Positions 11,491 to 24,900 of a stretch of DNA of 64,000 bases are shown in pieces. The first letter of the stretch is position 1. Each line of letters opens with the position of its first letter. The notes below the pieces were generated by a model, which saw only the letters and a program-made list of their open reading frames with translations, was not told where the DNA came from and did not search any database. Made by a program: the position numbers and the translations under genes. The stretch lies in the NCBI GenBank assembly GCA_037974665.1, contig CM075771.1, forward strand, positions 23,013,425 through 23,077,424. Direction: 5' to 3'. The stretch comes from Ehretia macrophylla. Taxonomy: Eukaryota; Streptophyta; Magnoliopsida; Boraginales; Ehretiaceae.

Positions 11491-12579
11491 TGTGGTATCA
11501 GAGCTTAGTTAGCTCTAAGCCGGGACAGGGTCCTCGGCTTGTCGGGTAGTAACCCTTACGTGTGTGCTTGTTAGGAGTGTGTCTTGAAAGTGTATGCCCA
11601 CATGTTTGTTTGTGTGTCTTGTGTTGAATGTGTGCACCTATGTGATATAATTATGTGTTACGTGCTAAATGTGTGCTAAGTGAAGTAAAGTGGCTAGTTA
11701 TGCATCAAATTGACTTCGTGAATTATTAATTGCTTGAACTGTTGCTTGTAATGTGTGTATTTGAATGTCTTTGATTGAGTTGTGTTATGCTTGACTTGAT
11801 TATCGTGCTTGAATGACTTTGATGATTACACTGTTTCACAAACTCTTTTTATTAACATGTTTGCGTAATAGTTTAAAGAATGATTATACATATGCAATTG
11901 TTTGGCATGCATACATAACCCGTCGAATGGTAAGAAAAACTCCTTCCTCCCCTAAAGAGAGGTGATTAGTGGCAGGCCTTCCAAAGTATGTTGATTAGCA
12001 GAAATGAGAGGCAATTAATCAGCCTTTATTTGGGAATTGGTGGATATAGTTGGAGCTCAGTTATTGGGATTCTTCTAAGGCCTTCTTCAGTGCTTAGCGG
12101 TCATAAATGAGTAGCTTCTTTTGGGGTTTCTATATGACAGTTCTCTGGAGTATATTCTTGGTATTTTCTTATCAGCTATTCATTTGGTATTCTTTTGTCG
12201 GCATCTCTCAGAAGAATTGGTATATGGGATTCTTTTTAGCCTTATTATTTGGTATTATTTACAATCCTCCTGCTCAGAACTTTTATTGGTATTTTCTCTC
12301 CGCTCTTAGTTGGGATTTTATTCTTCTATGGTATTCGTGCTAGCGGGATTCCTATTTGAATTTCGAAATAGCATCTCTATTGGAGCCTTTATTTGGCCTT
12401 ATTAAGTGAGGTTCGCAGACAATACTACTGGGATTTCTTAATGAGCTTCCACGAGAATTCGTATATGGTATTCTTGCTTAGCAACTGATGACGAATAATC
12501 AGAGTTGGTTTTCAGTTGATGCAGATGTCCTCTTGTGAAGAAGAATTGCGTGGACGCAATTAGTTTAAGGGGGAGAGGA
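11491..12579 (+). other. RE5 non-coding interior with primer site and purine tract
   Basis: TGGTATCAGAGC at 11493-11504 is the Met-tRNA primer site. After it come TGTGTT/TATGTG-like phrases (11.58-11.78 kb), then a degenerate short-period repeat built on TTTGGTATTCTT (12.0-12.5 kb), which gives spurious hydrophobic open frames (12107-12343). GAATTGCGTGGACGCAATT at about 12543 precedes the purine tract AAGGGGGAGAGGA (12567-12579). Confidence 0.85.
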
Positions 12580-15080
12580 TGTGACGCCCGAGATTTAGCC
12601 ATGCATTTAATTACTGTTGCATCCTTTATTTGCGCACCTCTTTCTATGCCTTATTAATTGTCTTCTTAAGTTACTATTCACTCCGTTTTTAAACTGCATT
12701 CTATTAGTTAATTAGTATTTTTATTAAATCATATTAATTGTTAAAGTAGTGAAAAAAAATGTGCAATTGAGCTAGAGGCGATAGGAGAACTCGTTTAGAA
12801 AATAATTTTTGTAGTTGAATGAATAGTGTTACGTAACTAACTTAGAGATTTAATTAGCTAGCTCACATGTTTCACTCTAGGCTCGTTTTAATCTTACTAC
12901 GCGCATTATAAGTGACCTTTTAAATACCCAAACTTGACCCCACCCAACTATGCACCCTATATTACCCACCTTAGCTCATAACTAACAAAGAACAAAACAA
13001 AAAAAATGCTGAAAAATCACTGTAGCAAATTCGAGAATAGTGTAGGAGGAGAATGAGAGGATTTTGCTCATCAAATCTTCAAGCCAAGCCAAGCCAAGCC
13101 AAGCTAGAAGCAAGTAGTTTAGGGTGTTTGCTAGCCTCCCGAGAGTTCCTACGCGCAATTGGTGAGGGTTTTCATGACTTTTTATGCATATCTAAAATGT
13201 TACATTTTTCTTGATTTGTTGAAAATGTTATCAAATGCTATTGCAAAGCTTATCTATGCTATTATACCTTGTATATAAGTGCTAGAGAACACATTTGAGC
13301 TATTAGTTCGCATTTTAAACGGTTGGAATCGTCATTTGAATTTATGAGGTGAATAGTGACGTTTTTCTAGGGTTTTGTGTAATTGCACATATTAGCTTGA
13401 TTTAAAACTCTTAATAGATGCCTTAGGTGCTAATGAAGGTAGTCTAATAGCCCCGTGCACTTGAATTGCTCTAGAATCGCATAAAACGTGAAATAGCCGA
13501 CTTTAACAAAGGGGTTTCGGGGTTCATGCGAATCCGGGTGGATTCGGGCTTCAATTCTAGTATCCTTAAGCTACCTAGGTGCTATAGAAGCCTTGATATC
13601 CCTTGTTTGAAGCCCGGACAATGTATGTGTAGTTTAAAGCCATAAGAGGGAATTTGGGGCTTTCGGGGAAATCGCAGCCATTTGAATGAGTTAGAGGGTT
13701 GAGAGGGTACCTTGAGGGTTAGTTAGAAGGTTGGGAGAGTTTCCCTTGAAAATGGAATCATTAACCTTGGTTTGGAAGAGAAATAAATTGAAAAACAAAA
13801 GGGGTTTATGTGCTATTTCGGTTGTCTCACACTTCTAAACCCATGGTATGACTTCTTGAGTGTTTATATGTGATTTTAAATTGATTTGGAGCTTTTGGTA
13901 TGATTCTATGCTTATTTTGTATATGTTCCTTTGTAAACTGCTTATTAGCTTCTATAATTGCTTCTATTCTATTTGCATCGAGGTCAACCTACTTTGTTGA
14001 TCCTCCTATGTGTTAATGCTTATATTATTGCTATTAATTTGTCATTTTTAAGTGCATTGCATCGTGGTTGCGCAACCATAGTGTCAGGGGCGGATGTGTT
14101 GAATATCGGCTGGGCGGCAGAGGGCTTGCCGGTGGATATTCAAACTCCGTGCCCTATTCCCTCATTCGCCTGGTCCGGAGATTGCCAGGGGATGTTGGGT
14201 CGTAGGATTCGGGGTACATCCGGAGTACACCCACTGGAGTGATTGGGGTTATGCCGGCTTATCGTGATCGTGCTCGTGGTTCGTGGATCGTGAATGAAGA
14301 TCAGTGAAGATTGGTGTATAGGGGATTGTGTGAAATGTATCCTTTTAAATGTGTGGTTATTTAAGTTATCATTGTTTCTTTAATTGACTAAGTGTTATTG
14401 TTGTATAACTGTATTATCTGTTGCATTGCACGCCCCGGGACCATATCCCTCACTGGGCAACAGTGGTTGCTCATACCTCGCTAACATGTTTCAGGTGGCA
14501 CAGTTGGTGGAGTTGCCTTAGCTGCTGTGTGATATTTGTCTGAGGCGGATGTGCTTTCTGGTTGCTATGTGAAGAATTTGTTGTCCTATGTATAATCTAT
14601 TTTGGGGCCTTAAAGCTCATGTATGTATTTGAGTAATATGTAAGCTGGAAGTCTGATAATGTAGTAGCAGTGGTAATTCTATGGCTTGTAATAACTTATA
14701 TTTCTATTTCTAGTTGCTTTGCTTGCTTGAGAGTGATTGGCTTAAGGTAGAAATGTTTATCCTTTAATTATGTTTTATTGATATCCTAGAATGTTATGGC
14801 AACTAGAGTATGTTGTAAACAAATTTCTTGCATGCTTGTGTGGTTTTGGTATTGTTGTTTGTTTTAAGGCTCGGATGGCCTTGGAGCTAGGTTTTGATTA
14901 GAATTGGTGTTCTAGGTTATTTTGTATCTATATTGAATATTTACAGGTTTTCAGAATGTGCATAGTACAGGGGAAACTCTGTCCGTTTTTCCCCTAAAAT
15001 TTTGTGACCGGCTTTGCTATTAGGTTGAGAATAGCATGGTTATTAGAGCCTCCCGTCTCGTGAGGGATCGGGGCGTTACA
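12580..15080 (+). repeat. RE5 3' LTR (2501 bp)
   Basis: Near-identical to 8996-11490, with the palindrome at 14065-14078. It starts directly after the purine tract and ends GGGCGTTACA before the target duplication. Confidence 0.92.
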
Positions 15081-15578
15081 CCTATTACATAAACTAGGTT
15101 ATCATACCACTCTAATGATCTAATTAAACTTAAATTATATTGCTTTATTCATGGAATACATATAACTCAAAAGTAACATCTTTTACAACCTACGCCACAT
15201 AACACGTCGACTCCCAAGCAAAGATCAAGCACCACAAGCACGAACATTTCTTCTAACACAACAATACCTGAAATGTGGTTAATGATGAGTGAGTATACAA
15301 TCATGTATACCCAGTGAGGGAGGGAAAACAATATACGGGAATAATTTAATATGGGATTCTTGCAATGCAACAACTATGTACAAGTAAAACCATTAAACAA
15401 TTAACATGACAAATAAGCAATAAGATACCACACATTGAAAAGGATACGATTCACTTTAACCCCAAACACTCCATAATTCACTTGATCTTCAATCACAAAA
15501 CACGAATCTCGATCAATGTGCTGGCATAAACCCAAACACTACAATGGGTATACTCTGGATGTACCCCAAAAATCCTAC

Positions 15579-18500
15579 TGTAACGCCCGAGAACATTTGC
15601 ATGATTTATTAACTGTTGCATCTACTGTTTGTGCATTTTTACTATCCATTTGTTGCTTTCCTTGGTTACTTTTCATTACGTTTTTCAACTATCTATTTTC
15701 TTCAAATTAGTATTTTTCTTAAATCATATTAATTGTTTTAGGAATGAGAAAAATGCGCATTTGAGCTAAAAGCGATAGAAGCATCCGTTTAGAAAATGTT
15801 TTACCGAACTAGTGAATAGTATTACATAATGAAACTTTATGTTTAGTTAGCTAACTTAATTAATGCGCATTGGACTCGTTTTAAAGCTAACTAGACTCAT
15901 ATTTAATAGACATTGCTTACCCTAACTTGACCCCAACCTTATTATACTCACACACAACACACAAGCTCATCATAAAAAAAAAAAAGCTGAAAAATAGGCA
16001 GAAAACCCGACAGCCTATTTGGTGTAGAAGGATGAGATTTTGCTCACAAATTCTTCAACTCAAGCCCTTGCAAGCTAGGTACAAGTAGAATAGAGAGTTC
16101 TCAATCCTTTTCTGAGCTCCTACGCGCGTTGGCTGAGGGATTTGCATGCTATTTTTGCATTATTGAAATATGACAACTTTCTTGAATTTCTTGATTTGCT
16201 ATTAAATGATCATGAAATGCTCAAATATGCTAATGTAGGTTGTATACAAGTAGTAGAGACCTTATTTATGCTATTGCTTCATAGTTTAAACGGTTGAATT
16301 CGTTCGTTGATTGTATGGCATGAATAGTGACGTTTTCTAGGGTTTTTTTTGGAATTGTGTGATATGGATTGATTCATTGCTTCTAGTAGGTGCCTTAGAT
16401 GTTAATAAATATAGTTTAATAGCCACGTGACGTTGAACTGCTAAAAAATGGCTAACACATGAAATAGGCCTTTTAAAAAGGGGTTTCGGGGTTAACGCAA
16501 ATCCGGGTTAATTCGGCCATCACATTTAGTTTTATTAGGCTATATAGGTGCTAGATGTGCTTTGTTAATCCTCAGTTGAGTCCCGATTAGGGTACTTATA
16601 GTACAAACTCACCAGGAGAAATTGAGGCTTTTGTGATAAATGCGGGTAATTGGGTAACTTCGAGGGTCCTAAGGGTGTCATATAGGTTAATTAGAAGTAT
16701 GGAATAGGCCACTTACTAATCTAGAACAATAACTTGTGTTTGGAAGAGAAATTGCTTAAGTTACAAAGGGGGAAATGTAGGAAATCGGTTGTTTTGTACT
16801 TCTATGACCTTGTAAATGTTTCTTAGGTGTTTAAATGCACTTTTAAGTTAATTGTGAGCTTTTGGTAATGTTTTGAGAAAAATATGTAAACTACCTCTTT
16901 GTGTTCGCATAGCTTATTTCATGATAATTGCTTTATAATTGAGTATTAATTGTTTATATGCCTTTGTGTAGCTTACGTATCATAGTAATGAAGTTTTTTT
17001 GAATTAAATTATTTGGTTTGCATGACTTTAGTTTAGTATGAACTTGAAAGAGGGCTATAGGAACTAGTTATGAACCATGTTGGTAATTGTTATTAATTGA
17101 CTCATTAATTGATTGGATAAGTATTTAATTGTTCCTGTATAGCATGTTCATCTATTTAGAGAAGTTCGTAAGTTGAAGTACATGTTACTTGTTAAAGATT
17201 GAATGAAAACGATTATATTTAGTTTATATTGGTTATATTGCTTGTTAATTGTATTATATGTATAAGGTTGTGAACGTGATTGATAAAGATCCTTTAATTG
17301 CTTAGCTAAGAGTTCAAATGGGTTGCATAGTATGTTTATCCTTTTGGGTGAAGTTTCTAAATCAGCTGGCATGATTACTTGTTTAATGTGTGACTGTATC
17401 TTGTTGTGTTGCTAAACTGATTATGTGATGTGAACTTTAGTGCATTGACTGTGGGTGACATCTATAACATTTCTTGTGATAAGTATGTGGTTACCACATG
17501 ATAGGAATTGATTCTTTGAGCCAGTCCATGATGTTGAGAATAAAATGGCCCTAGTTCTTGAATCCTTGGCTAGATTCTTGCAGGTTTGGTTCACTAAGGT
17601 GAGGGAGAGTTTATCCTTATGTGCATAATAGTTTATTTACTTGTACTTAGATTATGTGCACTTATTGTCTATATATTGTGTGTGAGGGAAACCTACTTTG
17701 TTGTCCCTCAATCATGTGTTTTTTGATTTATTCTATTGTTAGCATTTTTAGTGCATTGCTTCGTGGTTGCGCAATCATTTGGGCATGGAAGTGTCGTGGA
17801 AACCAAGCGGCATCGGGCTTGTCGGTCTACCTCGGCTACTATGATTGCCCAGTCCCTCTCTCGCTTGGGATACCGCCCTGAGAGAGTTGGGTCGTAGGAT
17901 TTTGGGGTACATCCGGAGTACACCCAATATGGAGTTATAAGGGGATGCCGACTTATCGATATCAGTGTCATTTTTACATCGGGATTTCAGTTCGTGGCTC
18001 GTGGTTCGTGATTGAAGAACAAAGTGAATCGTATCCTTTTTAATGTGTGGTAACTTGTTATTTTGATTGCTCCTTAGTTGTTTTAAATGCCTATTGAGTT
18101 ATCTGCTACATTGCATGTCCCCGGTAGACCTTATCCCTCATTGAGCAATTGTGATTGCTCATACCTTGCTAAACATGTTTCATGTGGTGCAGTTGGAGGA
18201 ATTGCCTTGGTTGCTGTGTGCTATTGCTTGAGATTGGAGTGTTTGCCTGCTAAACTGTGGAAGACTTTGTTTGTATTATGTTTTGTTCTATTTTGTGCCA
18301 ATGGGTTTGTATATATTTGGAGTTGTTGAAGAATTATAATAGCTAGGTTAATGTATGACTTGAATGGTAGTAGATTTTAATAGTTTATCTTTCTTTCCTT
18401 TATGTTGTTTGCTTGTGTGTCAATGGAAGTTAATAATTGTTTGGCTTTAGTTTATAAGAAAGTCTAATGGTTAATGCAGAATAGTATGATAAGCGGATTA

Positions 18501-18775
18501 AAAAAAATAAGGTTTCAAGGATTGTTAAATGCATGCTTGGGTGAGTTTTCAATGTCATGCTTAGGGCTCGGATGGCCTTGAAACTAGGTTTTTAATTAGA
18601 AATGGTGTTCTTGTTGTTTTGTGGATTTATTGAGTGTTTATAGATTTCCATAATGTCTACGGTACAGGGGAGACTCTATCCGTTTTCCCCTAAAATTTTG
18701 AGACCAGGTTAGAATTGGGTTGAGAATAGCTTGGTTTTTAGAGCCTCCGGTCTCATGAGGGATCGGGGCGTTACA
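15579..18775 (+). repeat. RE6 5' LTR (3197 bp)
   Basis: TGTAACGCCCGAG...CGGGGCGTTACA. It is longer than the RE5 LTR because of an extra A+T-rich stretch around 16.85-17.60 kb. It carries a one-base variant of the shared palindrome at 17764-17777 and an acceptor-like TTTCATGTGG near 18.18 kb. Confidence 0.9.
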
Positions 18776-19702
18776 GGTGGTATCAGAGCTTAGTTAGCTG
18801 TTAGCCGGGACAAGGTCCTCGGCTTGTCGGGTAGTAACCTTTGTGTGAGTGCTTGTTAAGTATGTCTTGAAAGTGTGCGCCTATATGTGTGATTATGTGT
18901 CTTGAATTGAATATGTGCACCTATGTGATATAGTTATGTGTTATGTGCTAAACGTGTGCTAAGTGAAGTGAAGTTGCATCAAATTGACCTCGTGAATCGT
19001 TATCTGCTTGAATTATTGATTGTAGTGCATGTACTTGAGCGTTTTGAATTAAGTTTTGTTGTGAATTGAATTAGTTATGTTATAATTCGCACTTGTATGA
19101 CTTTGTTGCTTACATTGTTTTTATAAGTTCTTTTATAATCATGCTTGCATAATAGCTTAAAGAATGCTTATACATATGTAATATCTTGGTATTCATACAT
19201 AACCCGACGAAATGGTAAGAAAGCCTTCTCCCTCCCCCTGAATCGAGGTGATTAGTGGCAGGTCCTTCAAGTTATGTAGATTAGCGGGAATGAGAGTCAA
19301 TTAATCAGCCTTTATTTGAGAGTTGGTGGATATAGTTGAAGCTCAGATATTGGGATTCTTCTAAGGCCTTCTTATGTTCTTAACGGTCATAAATAAGTAG
19401 CATTTAGTCAACCCTTTATTTGGGAATCGATGTTTATATTTGTAGTTTGGCCATTAGAATTCTTCTATGGCATTCTTTTGTACTCAACATTCATGAATAA
19501 GTGGTTTCCTTTGGAGTTCTATATGATAGTTCTTATTGGGTCTTCTTTGGTATTTTCTTATTGGCATCCCTTGGTATGTTTTGTATTTGGGATTCCTATC
19601 AGAATTATTATACAGTATTATCTACGGTATTCTGTGGAATTTGCATTGGGCTTTCTTATTAGCAAGTTCGTACAATGCTTTCACTCGATAAATGGGGACG
19701 GG
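18776..19702 (+). other. RE6 interior, left part with primer site
   Basis: TGGTATCAGAGC at 18778-18789, then the AGCCGGGACAAGGTCCTCGG phrase shared with RE5 and RE11, TGTG-rich phrases, and the degenerate TTGGTATTCTT-like repeat (19.3-19.68 kb). No gene is recognisable. RE7 interrupts it at 19703. Confidence 0.85.
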
Positions 19703-21988
19703 TGTCATGCCCCGACCCGACCCCGCAAAAGGCCAAGCCCGGACCCGACACACGGACGAAGTCTCCTCTGTACCGCGGACGATCCGAAAACCCTAAAATC
19801 ATCGTAATACTTGCGAAAGCCATAAAACAATTCAAACAAGCCAACTTTCTTTTAAAAGCATACATCCTCTTATTAACCAACTTTCCAAACCAAAATGCCA
19901 TGCATACTACACAAGTATTTATGCCACTAAACAGTTAGCTATTAGCATGCATTTCTTTACTAGTCACAAGAGTAAACTTTTACAGCTTTACATTCTTTTA
20001 ACTTATACAACATAAGACCGTAGAGGCCTCAAACTAGAAAATACATACAAGGCCAAAAGCCTCAAAATTAAGCGACATCCAAGCAATATACATAACAAGC
20101 AAGGCTCGCACAAAATCTGGTAACCAACCACCAGCAAAGCAGAGAAGTGCTATCACGGAAACACCTCCACCTGCTCCTCCTCCTCTATTACCTCGATAGG
20201 TTCTGCTTCAACTACTCCTGTAAAAATATAGTATAGAGAGGAATGAGCAAAAACTATTGCTCAGCGAGGGCAATTGGTCTCAAGGACGGAGATGAGAGGA
20301 GTATGTAATGCAATTAGCCAATCAATGCATACAATAAACTTTTAAAGATACAAACAAGTCAATATTATAACAAGGCAAGCATTAAAGACTATAAACATTC
20401 ATTCAAAGGATACGGTACTCATTTCACGAGCAACTTCCATTCAAGGATTCGATGACGACGCGCCGGCCCAAACCACCTTATAACACCAGTTTGGAATACC
20501 CCGGAAGTATCCATCAACCTACGACCCAAAACTCCCTGGGAGGCAACCCAAGCGAGAAAAGGGAATAGCAGCGGAGCTAGAGCAACCAACACTGGCAACT
20601 CGAGGCTACCCAGAGAGGCCCATCACTCACGCGCGAGACACTATGCAATGCAAGACTCGATACAAGGCGATAAACAAGCAATAAAGCCACACGTGGGAGA
20701 ATAACAAAGTAGGTTACTCTCGCACGCAATAGCAGCAATTGATAAGCATTTCAATCCAAATCAATTCAAACAAGTATTTCAAGCAACCCTAACCATTCTA
20801 TAGACATAAAATCAAGAAAACAAGCAAAAACACAAACCGGCCCCAACTATCAAAACCCTACCGTTTCCAAACGAGCCATGAATTCTGGAAACCGACTTGG
20901 CCAAACCTCTTAGGTCACCATAAGGCACGTCTAAAGACCCCGAAACCTTACTTTACCCTAGAACTCGCGCAAAGCCCCAATTTCCCCCTTTCTCGTTTGA
21001 ACTACAACTATACCAACCAAACGCCCAACCAACGCCATATTCGCACCAAAAGTGCTTCCATGGCCTCCCGAAACAATGCCAACACGCAAAATGAGAAAAT
21101 GCCAAACTCGACCTAAACGACCCCGACTTTCACCAAGGCTTAATTCCTATTTTTTCCATTACGCAACCCAAACAAACCATGCATTTAGGCATTCTTGCAC
21201 ACCTAGCTCAATTCTACATCAACGGACAGCATAACGGAACAACTTCATCGTTCCAAGGGTTTACTATTCACAAAACACTATTCAACATCCAAATTTAATT
21301 GCAATCTCAACATTTAACCGCAGAAAATGTTAAAAAAACTATAAATACACGTTCTACAATAGCCAAGGAACATTCTAGAAGCATCAAAACGCTTTAAACA
21401 ATAATCTACGGATAAAATCTAAAAATTGCAAAGTTGATACACTAAACATTTAAATGCACAAATAACATGATTCCCTCACCTCAGGTACTCCTAGTCGCTA
21501 GGAAAACAATGCTAGTTGCCTCGGAAATCACCCCGCACGAGCTCACGCGAAAATTGAACGATTGAAAGGTTGAAATCTTTTTTTTTCTTCTTGGAAGCTC
21601 ACGGCCTGGGCTGCTCTGTTTCAGCTGCTATTTTTTTTTATTTTCCTTTGTTTTAGCTTATTAAAAGGTTGGCTTGGTCAAATAGTCAAAGTCCTAGGTC
21701 AAACCACTTAAAACTTGGTCAAAGGGCCTTATTTTGTGCATTTTAAAGCCATTTTAGCTAAGGAAAGATTAATTATAGCTAGCAACAATTAAAATATAAA
21801 ATTTAAGTTATCTAAATACTAGTTTCACTATTTGCTGAGGACTAGAAACCGTTCTCTAGCTATCGCTCCCTAAATGCAATGCACATTGCGACAACAAGAA
21901 AGTAACAATTAATTCACAAAGAATTTAAGGAAATATAATTTTCAAAATAATAAACAAGAAATTTCACATTCCGGGCTCGGGTATTACA
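19703..21988 (-). repeat. RE7 3' LTR (2286 bp)
   Basis: Plus-strand view TGTCATGCCCCGACC...GGGTATTACA. It is about 98% identical by eye to 26923-29206, and most differences look like C/T or G/A transitions. Confidence 0.95.
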
Positions 21989-21999
21989 CCCTCTCCCCC

Positions 22000-24900
22000 T
22001 TAAAACAATTGCGCCCACGCAATTCCTACCTGGTCAACAAACTCCTCCGGATACTGATCCCGAACCTGGTCCTCTCTTTCCCAAGTTGCTTCCTCAAACC
22101 CATGGTGATTCCACAGAACCTTTACTAACGGAATACTCTTTCTGCGAAGCTCCTGAACTTTCCGATCCACAATTCGAATCGGTTTCTCTTCATAGGACAA
22201 CTTCTCTTCAATCTGCAAAGGCTCTGGTTCAAGTACATGTGAAGGGTCTGGATGGTATTTCTTCAACATAGACACGTGGAACACATCGTGCAGTCTCGAC
22301 AAGCTCGGAGGCAAAGCTAACCGATAAGCCAAAGGACTTACCTTTTCGGTGATCTCATACGGACCCACATACCTGGGACTAAGCTTCCCGCTCTTACCGT
22401 GCCGAATCAATCCCTTCCGTGGAGAAATCTTAAGAAACACCCAATCTCCCAAATCAAACTCAAGATCCCGACGGTGCTTATCCGCATAACTCTTCTGACG
22501 ACTCTGAGCTGTAAGCATACGCTGGCGAATAAGGTGAACATTATCTACCATCTTAATCATCTCAGGTAACACAGTCGGATCAACTGTTCTCATCTCTCCA
22601 ACCTCTTCCCAATATAACGGGGATCTGCATTTCCGACCATACAACGCCTCGTAGGGAGCCATACCTATAGTAGATTGATAACTATTGTTGTAGGCGAACT
22701 CCGCTAAAGGCAAAAACTTCTCCCAATTCTTCCCAAAGTCTAGCACACATGCCCGAAGCATGTCTTCCAAGATCCTGATGGTTCTCTCAGACTGGCCATC
22801 AGTTTGCGGATGATATGCAGTACTGAAGCTCAACTTAGTTCCCAAGGCCTCTTGCAACTTCTGCCAAAAACGAGATCTGAATCTGGGATCCCTATCTGAC
22901 ACTATACTCTGTGGCACACCATGCAATCTCACAATATTAGCAACATAAAGTTCAGCTAGCTTATCAAGGCTATCCTGTTTGTTAACGGGAATAAAATGTG
23001 TAACTTTAGTCAAGCGGTCCACAACAACCCAAACAGAATCACATCCTCTCGGAGATCTAGGAAGATCGGTCACAAGGTCCATTGTTATATGTACCCACTT
23101 CCATTGCGGAATCGACAACGGCTGTAGAAGTCCGGTTGGCCTCTGATGCTCAACTTTAACCCTCTGACAAGTCAAACATCTGGATACATACCCAGCAATC
23201 TCCCTCTTCATATTGTTCCACCAGAAGTGTTGTTTCAAGTCTCTATACATTTTTGTACTGCCCGGGTGAATTGTATACCTCGAATTATGTGCCTCGGACA
23301 TGATCTCATTCTTCAAAGTCGGATCACCAGGAACACACACCCTGTCCCTGAATCTGAAGATGCCATCTGCATGTAATTTAAACTCCGACTCTCCCCCTTT
23401 AGCTTTTTCTTGGATCTTCAAGAGGTGAGGATCAGTCTTCTGAGCCTCTCTGATCTGTGCTAGCAACCCTGACTGAATCTGCAAACTAGCAAATCGAATC
23501 CCTACCTCAGTAGCTTCTGGTTTCCATGAACAAATTTCTTCCAAAGTCTCCCAATCCTTGATAATCAAGCTTGCAACAGTAGCCTTTCGGCTCAAAGCAT
23601 CAGCAACAACATTTGCCTTACCTGGCACGTAGTTAATAGAACAGTTGTAACCACCCAATAGCTTTAGCCATCTCCGCTGCCTCATATTCAGATCCTTCTG
23701 TGAAAACAAATACTTGAGACTCTTGTGGTCAGTAAATATTTCAAATCTGCAACCCCACAAGTAATGACGCCACTTCTTCAAAGCAAACACAACTGCAGCT
23801 AACTCAAGATCATATGTAGGGTAATTGACTTCATAAGGTTTCAACTTCCTAGAAGCATAGGCAATCACTTTACCATTCTGCATTAAAACACAGCCCAAAC
23901 CTTCTTTTGATGCATCACTGTGGACAACAAAGTTCTCTGTTCCCTCAGGTAAAGCTAGTATAGGAGTTGTAGTTAGTCTCTTCTTCAATTCTTGGAAACT
24001 GGATTCACATTTAGCATCCCAATTGTAAGCAACTTTCTTCCGAGTCAACTGGCTCAAAGGCCTAGAAATTTTGGAAGTCTTTAACAAATCTCCGGTAGTA
24101 ACCTGCCAATCCAAGAAAACTCCGAATCTCTGACACCGTCTCAGGTCTCTTCCAAGATGAAACAACTTCAATCTTAGCTGGGTCCACTAAAATTCCTCGA
24201 TCTGAAATGATATGGCCTAGAAAAGATATCTGATTCAACCAGAACTCGCACTTGCTGAATTTAGCAAAAAGCTTGTTTTCCTGCAAAGTCTGTAGCACAA
24301 TCTTCAAGTGTTGCTCATGTTCAGCCTCGTTCTTCGAATACACTAAAATGTCGTCAATAAAGATCACGACAAACTGATCAAGGTAAGGTCGAAAAACCCT
24401 CTGCATCAAGTCCATGAATGCGGCTGGTGCATTTGTCAATCCAAACGGCAACACAACAAACTCATAGTGGCCATATCTAGTCCTGAAAGCCGTCTTCGGT
24501 ATATCGTCACTCCGAATCCTAAGTTGATAGTAACCTTGCCTCAAGTCAAATTTGGAGTAAACACTCGCACCCTGCAACTGGTCAAACAATTCTTCAATCA
24601 ACGGCAAGGGGTATTTGTTCTTAATCGTGACTTGATTAAGTCCCCTGTAATCAATGCATAACCGTAGCGTGCCGTCTTTCTTTCTCACAAACAACACAGG
24701 TGCGCCCCACGGCGAAGAACTAGGTTGTATAAACCCTTTCTCAAGCAAGTTCTGAAGCTGAATTTTTAACTCCTGAAGTTCAGCCGATGCCATTCTATAA
24801 GGACTCCTAGAAATCGGCGCAGTGCCTGGCACAAGATCAATCACGAACTCAATCTCCCTATCCGGTGGTAAACCCGGTAATTCCTCGGGAAATACGCCAG

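Larger units (their letters stand above)
8996..15080 (+). mobile_element. RE5: complete non-autonomous large-LTR retrotransposon
   Basis: 5' LTR 8996-11490, primer site 11493-11504, 1.1 kb interior, purine tract 12567-12579, 3' LTR 12580-15080, and perfect target duplication CCTAT (8991-8995 and 15081-15085) in the RE4 LTR. The LTRs differ at only about 35 sites by eye (near 1.4%), so it is among the younger insertions, roughly half a million years at 1.3e-8 substitutions per site per year. There is no gag or pol. It looks structurally whole for a non-coding element and would have depended on proteins from another element. Confidence 0.92.

Noticed and set aside
11493-11504. tRNA gene fragment at TGGTATCAGAGC sites
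   Set aside because: Only the 12-base primer complement is present and always just inside a 5' LTR; no cloverleaf.
12107-12343. Hydrophobic 78-codon frame as a membrane protein
   Set aside because: Produced by the T-rich short-period repeat of the RE5 interior; not conserved in RE6 or RE11.
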